DNA from: Zopfochytrium polystomum
Lineage: Eukaryota > Chytridiomycota > Chytridiomycetes > Chytridiales > Chytridiaceae
NCBI GenBank assembly: GCA_025765615.1
Contig: JAIVFJ010000002.1
Location: 310,001-374,000 of the forward strand
Reading direction: 5' to 3'
Length of the DNA: 64,000 nt
The stretch's first letter is position 1. Each line of letters opens with the position of its first letter. Shown here piece by piece: positions 60,279 through 64,000 of this stretch. The notes under the pieces are model-generated. The model was not told the DNA's origin, ran no database searches, and saw nothing but the letters and a program-made list of their open reading frames with translations. A program made the translations under genes and the position numbers.

Positions 60279-60631
60279 TGTTATGAATCACCCTCTGGAA
60301 ACCTCTGGAACATTCTAGAACATTCCTTCATGGAACCTTCTGGAACCTTCTGGAACATTCTAGAACATTCCTTCATGGAACCTTGTGGAACCTTCTGGAA
60401 CCTTCTTTGCTTTCCTGACTTGTCTTGTTGTCATTGGTATCATTGGTATCATTGTATTACTAATTGCTCTTTCTGGAACTTTCTTTGAGTCTTGACAAGG
60501 AACACTCTCAAAAGGTATAAAAGGGGGATGGGGGACCTGTCCCATCCCTCAAGTGAATTATTGTTTCCAATACAATCATCACTCCTCTCAGTTCCTTGTC
60601 TGCCTTGTCCTGTCCTGCCCTGTTCCTGACA
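60279..60631 (+). mobile_element. Solo LTR of the Ty3/gypsy element, with 5-bp target duplication
   Basis: A 353-bp sequence starting TGTTATGAATCACC and ending CCTGACA, identical in length to the 3' LTR of the adjacent element and in the opposite orientation. It is flanked by the direct repeat CTGTA (60274-60278 and 60632-60636), the expected 5-bp target-site duplication. It contains a TATAAAA box at 60516-60522. No internal region is attached, so it is probably left by recombination between two LTRs. Confidence 0.93.
60308..60405 (+). promoter_or_regulatory. Heat-shock-element array in the solo LTR U3
   Basis: Alternating GAA and TTC triplets with exact 5-nt spacing. There are four at 60308-60325, eight in a row at 60333-60370 and a third block at 60378-60405 with one imperfect unit. 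This is the consensus HSF site nGAAnnTTCn extended many times, upstream of the TATA box. Confidence 0.85.
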
Positions 60632-60636
60632 CTGTA

Positions 60637-61123
60637 CGAGTGCTTAGAGGTGGTTTCAATCCCCAGTCTGGGTAGACCACATCAGTGTGCTTCACTCTTG
60701 CAATTTGATAGGAATGATTACAGGAGCTTGACAGGGAGCCTGACTTACTTCTTTGCACACATAACTCCATGGAAGTTCTGGCCAAATCAGCGTGATGCAA
60801 CAATGATGTCATGCCTGCCTCCTGACTCCTCAAAGTCTAAACTCTATCTCTCAGAGCTAAAAGGCTATCACCAAAGTCTGATTCCTGAGACCACCTGCAG
60901 TATAAAAGGGGGAGCCCCAGCAGCTCCAGAGAAGCATCATCCCAGATCCTGATCACATCTGCCTGCTCTCTCTCTACCCTCGAATACAACAAACAAAAAC
61001 CATTATTCTTATCTGAGTCAACATACCCTCCACCTTGACCTGCAAAGCTCTTCAAGTTCTACCTCAGGTCGATACCTCATTCGTATAGGGCGCTTCGCTC
61101 TTACAAGAAAAGGGTGTGCTCTG
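60637..61123 (+). other. Sequence between two LTRs, possibly an LTR remnant of another family
   Basis: 487 bp with a TATAAAA followed by GGGGGAGCCCC at 60901-60917 and an end near 61105 reading CTCTTACA. The look of a promoter plus TG...CA ends suggests a second, unrelated LTR into which the solo LTR inserted. No second copy is present to prove it. Confidence 0.3.
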
Positions 61124-61476
61124 TGTCAGGAACAGGGCAGGACAGGGCAAGGCAGACAAGGAACTGAGAGGAGTGATGATTGTATTGGAAACAATAATTC
61201 ACTTGAGGGATGGGACAGGTCCCCCATCCCCCTTTTATACCTTTTGAGAGTGTTCCTTGTCAAGACTCCAAGAAAGTTCCAGAAAGAGCAATTAGTAATA
61301 CAATGATACCAATGATACCAATGACAACAAGACAAGTCAGGAAAGCAAAGAAGGTTCCAGAAGGTTCCACAAGGTTCCATGAAGGAATGTTCTAGAAGGT
61401 TCCAGAAGGTTCCAGAAGGTTCCATGAAGGAATGTTCTAGAAGGTTCCAGAGGTTTCCAGAGGGTGATTCATAACA
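61124..61476 (-). mobile_element. 3' LTR of the Ty3/gypsy element
   Basis: 353 bp on the minus strand, from TGTTATG at 61476 to CTGACA at 61124. It starts directly after the pol stop codon and a purine-rich tract. The heat-shock-element array is mirrored at about 61350-61447, and the TATA box lies near 61233-61239. It nearly matches the solo LTR base for base. Confidence 0.93.
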
Positions 61477-63999
61477 TCATCTCCCCCTTTTAGGCCTCTT
61501 CTGCAACTTGGTGGGGTACCTGGTCTTGAACTCGAGCAGAAGGTCTTGGCAGTGAGTGAGGTTTGACTCAGGCTCCCAGGTGTTGTCAGCATCTGAGTAA
61601 CCTTTCCACTTAACAAGGAACTTGAGTGTTCTTCCAAACCACTTGGCATCCAAGATTTGTTCAACCTCAAATTCCTCTTCACCTTCTACCTCAACTGGAG
61701 GAGGAGGAGGAACAACTCTGCCTGGAATGGAATTGGCCACAAACTTCTCTAAAAGGCTGACATGGAAAACTGGGTGGATCTTCATGGATGCAGGGAGATC
61801 CAGCTTGAAGGTGACTGGATTGATTTGCTCCAAGATCTTGAAAGGTCCCAACTTGAGGTTGTCTAGCTTGGGACTTGGTCTTTTGGTCTGCAAGTTCTTC
61901 CTCAGAAGCCAAACTTGCTGACCCACAGCAAGGTCATGGTCCATTCTGTGAGTGTTGGCAAATCTTGAGGCATCTTCTTGGGCTTGCTTCAGGGTGGAGT
62001 CCAGGAAGGAGTTGATGATCTTGAGCTTATGTAAGTGTGAAGCCGCAGCAGGAGCTTGGACATTGGATAGGGTCTCTTGTCCCAGAAGATCTCCTCTTGG
62101 ATTGAAGCCATAGGTTGCAAAGAAAGGAGATAGCTGGGTGCTTGAGTGGAGAGAATTGTTGAGAGCAAATTCTGCCAGTGGAAGGAGGGTGGGCCAATCA
62201 TCCTGTTGATAGCTGACATAGCACCTCAAATACTGCTCCAGAGTCTGGTTTGTTCTTTCTGTTTGTCCATCAGTCTGAGGGTGATAAGCAGTTGACAGTT
62301 GAGACTTGATTCCAAGGGCTGCTGTGAGTGCTTTCCAAAATTGAGATCTGAACTGTGGTCCTCTGTCACTGATGATTGACTGAGGCAGCCCATGGAGCCT
62401 GAATATGTGCTGCAAAAACAGGTCTGCTGTTCCTTGTGCATCTATATTCTCAGTGCAGGGGATGAAATGGGCCAACTTTGTCCTTCTGCAGATGACAACA
62501 AGGATAGAGTCAAATCCATGGGATGGGGGCAGTTTCACAATGAAGTCCATGGATATTGATGACCAAGGGCTGATGGCAATTGGGAGGGGCTCCAGAAGTC
62601 CATAGGGCTTGTGTCTGCTGGATTTGTTTCTTTGACAGGTTTCACAGCTGCTGACATAGTTCTTGATGTACTTCCTCATGCCTGGCCAGTAGAAGTCTCT
62701 GGAAACAAGCTCATATGTCTTGTGCTCTCCTGGGTGTCCAGCTGTTGCTGCATCATGCCTTGTCTTGAGTATCTCAAGTTTTTCCTCTTCTTGGCTGATT
62801 TGAATCTTGTGAGGCTTGGGGTCCTTGGAAATAGCATAGGCCCACACACTGTCAGGAAGCAATGAAAGGTGTGTCTTGGATGGTGGGGTGAAACCATCTC
62901 CCCCTTCAGGTGCAAGGTCTGTTCTTCTTGACAGGGCATCAGCCACAGTGTTAAGGTGGCCAGGAGAATAGCACAGCTTAAAGTCATACTCAGAGAGCAG
63001 TTCAGCCCACCTGGCATGCCTCTGCTTGAGCAACCTCCTTGCCCTGAAGAAGGTGAGGTTCTTGTGATCAGAATAGACAGAGATGCCTTTAGAACCAGCC
63101 AAGTAGTGTCTCCAGAATTTGAATGCTTCCACAATTGCAAGCAACTCCTTGTCATGGACTGTGTAGTTACACTCAGCACTGTTCAGCTTCCTGGAGTAAT
63201 ATGCCACTGGATGCAGAGGAGCAGAGGGGTCCTGAGAGCTTGGCTGGGACAGAACAGCGCCAAGGGCATAGTCTGAGGCATCAGTTTCCAAGGTGAAGGG
63301 AAGCAAGGGATCCACATGCTTAAGGAGTGGTGCACTTGTGGTTGCTGTCTTAAGAGCTAGCCAGGCTTGCTCTGCTGCTGGGGTCCATTCAAACTTGGTG
63401 GTCTTCTTGGTGAGATCAGTGAGAGGCTTGGCTATGGCAGAATAGTTGGCAATGAAGGTTCTGTAGAAGTTGCAAAATCCAAGGAAGCTTTGAACATCCT
63501 TGATGGAATTTGGAGCCTTCCATTCAAGAATAGTTTGGATCTTGTCTGGTGCCATGGAGATCCCTTTGTCAGACACAATGAACCCCAAAAACTCAATGGA
63601 GGTCTTGTGGAATTCACACTTCTCCAGCTTTGCATAGAGGTGATGCTGTCTGAGTCTCTCCAAGACAGTCTTGACATGTCCCATATGGCTTGCAGTGTCA
63701 GATGAAAATACCAGGATATCATCCAGGTAGACAATGACAAAAAGGTCCAGAATATCCCTGAAGATGTCATTCATCATGCCTTGGAAAATAGCTGGAGCAT
63801 TGGTAAGTCCAAAGGGCATGACCAAGTACTCAAAGTGACCGTATTTGCATCTGAAGGCAGTCTTCCATTGATCCTGGGGCTTAATTCTGACCAAATTGTA
63901 GGCACCTCTGAGGTCAATCTTGGAAAATATCCTTGCATGGCTCAGTTTGTCCAGTAATTCAGAGATGAGAGGCAGTGGATAGCGGTTCTTGACTGTCAT
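61477..63999 (-). mobile_element. pol: Chromodomain Ty3/gypsy retrotransposon pol (RT-RNase H-integrase), partial at right edge
   Basis: An open frame of 840 codons without breaks, running off the window. Reverse transcriptase shows FSKIDLRGAYNLVRI, MPFGLTNAP and the catalytic VYLDDILVF. RNase H has ETDASDYALGAVLS and YSDHKNLTFF. The integrase zinc finger (GHPGEHKTYE to SSCETCQ) and catalytic Asp/Asp/Glu (MDFIVKLP, IISDRGPQF, TDGQTERTNQ) are present. A GPF-type module (LGPFKILEQINPVTFKL) precedes a C-terminal chromodomain (EVEQILDAKWFGRTLKFLVK, WKGYSDADNTWEPESNL). Such chromodomains target integration to histone marks. The frame appears intact, suggesting recent activity. Its last codons lie in the polypurine tract and its stop abuts the LTR. 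gag and protease lie outside the window. Confidence 0.96.
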
Positions 64000-64000
64000 C

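Noticed and set aside
60650..60675. Box-B-like sequence near GGTTTCAATCC suggesting a tRNA
   Set aside because: No matching box A, acceptor stem or cloverleaf could be folded around it.
1..64000. CRISPR arrays, bacterial operons, ribosome binding sites
   Set aside because: The genes are spliced eukaryotic genes, and no regularly spaced short repeats of CRISPR type were seen.

Overview
This window is nuclear DNA of a fungus, most likely a zoosporic (flagellated) lineage such as Chytridiomycota or Blastocladiomycota. The genes are closely spaced on both strands and broken by many short GT-AG introns of about 45-80 nt. The conserved set is fungal or general eukaryotic: ArgJ, SET1, SEN34, SDE2, MAK5, RAD16, RRP5, uL5/RPL11 and mitochondrial bS16. 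Two genes point to cilia or flagella. One is a clear CatSper2-type sperm ion channel and the other is a Tubby protein. The lineage is inferred from gene content, and no phylogeny was run. Exon joins were worked out by hand from splice motifs, reading phase and family similarity, and most joins stay in phase.

Layout. 0-2.7 kb: a short-chain dehydrogenase and ArgJ. 2.9-6.8 kb: a large poly-proline protein and a small unknown gene. 7.4-12.5 kb: SET1. 12.5-16.7 kb: a SulP/STAS anion transporter and SEN34. 16.8-19.9 kb: the CatSper2-like channel, then SDE2, which is divergent from RPL11 with only 59 bp between start codons. 21.2-24.2 kb: the helicase MAK5. 24.5-28.1 kb: a protein with an NRPS-condensation-like fold whose two halves are separated by a coiled coil and a SAM-like domain. 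29.1-34.4 kb: RAD16 and the Tubby gene. 35.3-39.5 kb: an unknown 1305-aa protein preceded by a CA microsatellite. 41.3-45.6 kb: mitochondrial S16 and a von Willebrand A protein. 46.7-54.1 kb: RRP5 in 16 exons. 54.3-59.2 kb: a secreted S41-like protein with a probable GPI signal, then a CRZ1-like zinc-finger factor. 60.0-64.0 kb: a chromodomain Ty3/gypsy retrotransposon (minus strand, running off the right edge), its 3' LTR, one solo LTR and one truncated LTR.

Functional themes. RRP5, MAK5 and uL5 act in 60S/40S ribosome production. SET1, RAD16 and SDE2 act in chromatin and genome maintenance. The CatSper2 homologue, Tubby and perhaps the CRZ1-like factor suggest calcium- and flagellum-linked biology of zoospores. 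The most notable non-genic signal is an array of perfectly phased heat-shock elements in the retrotransposon LTR, present in both full-length LTR copies.
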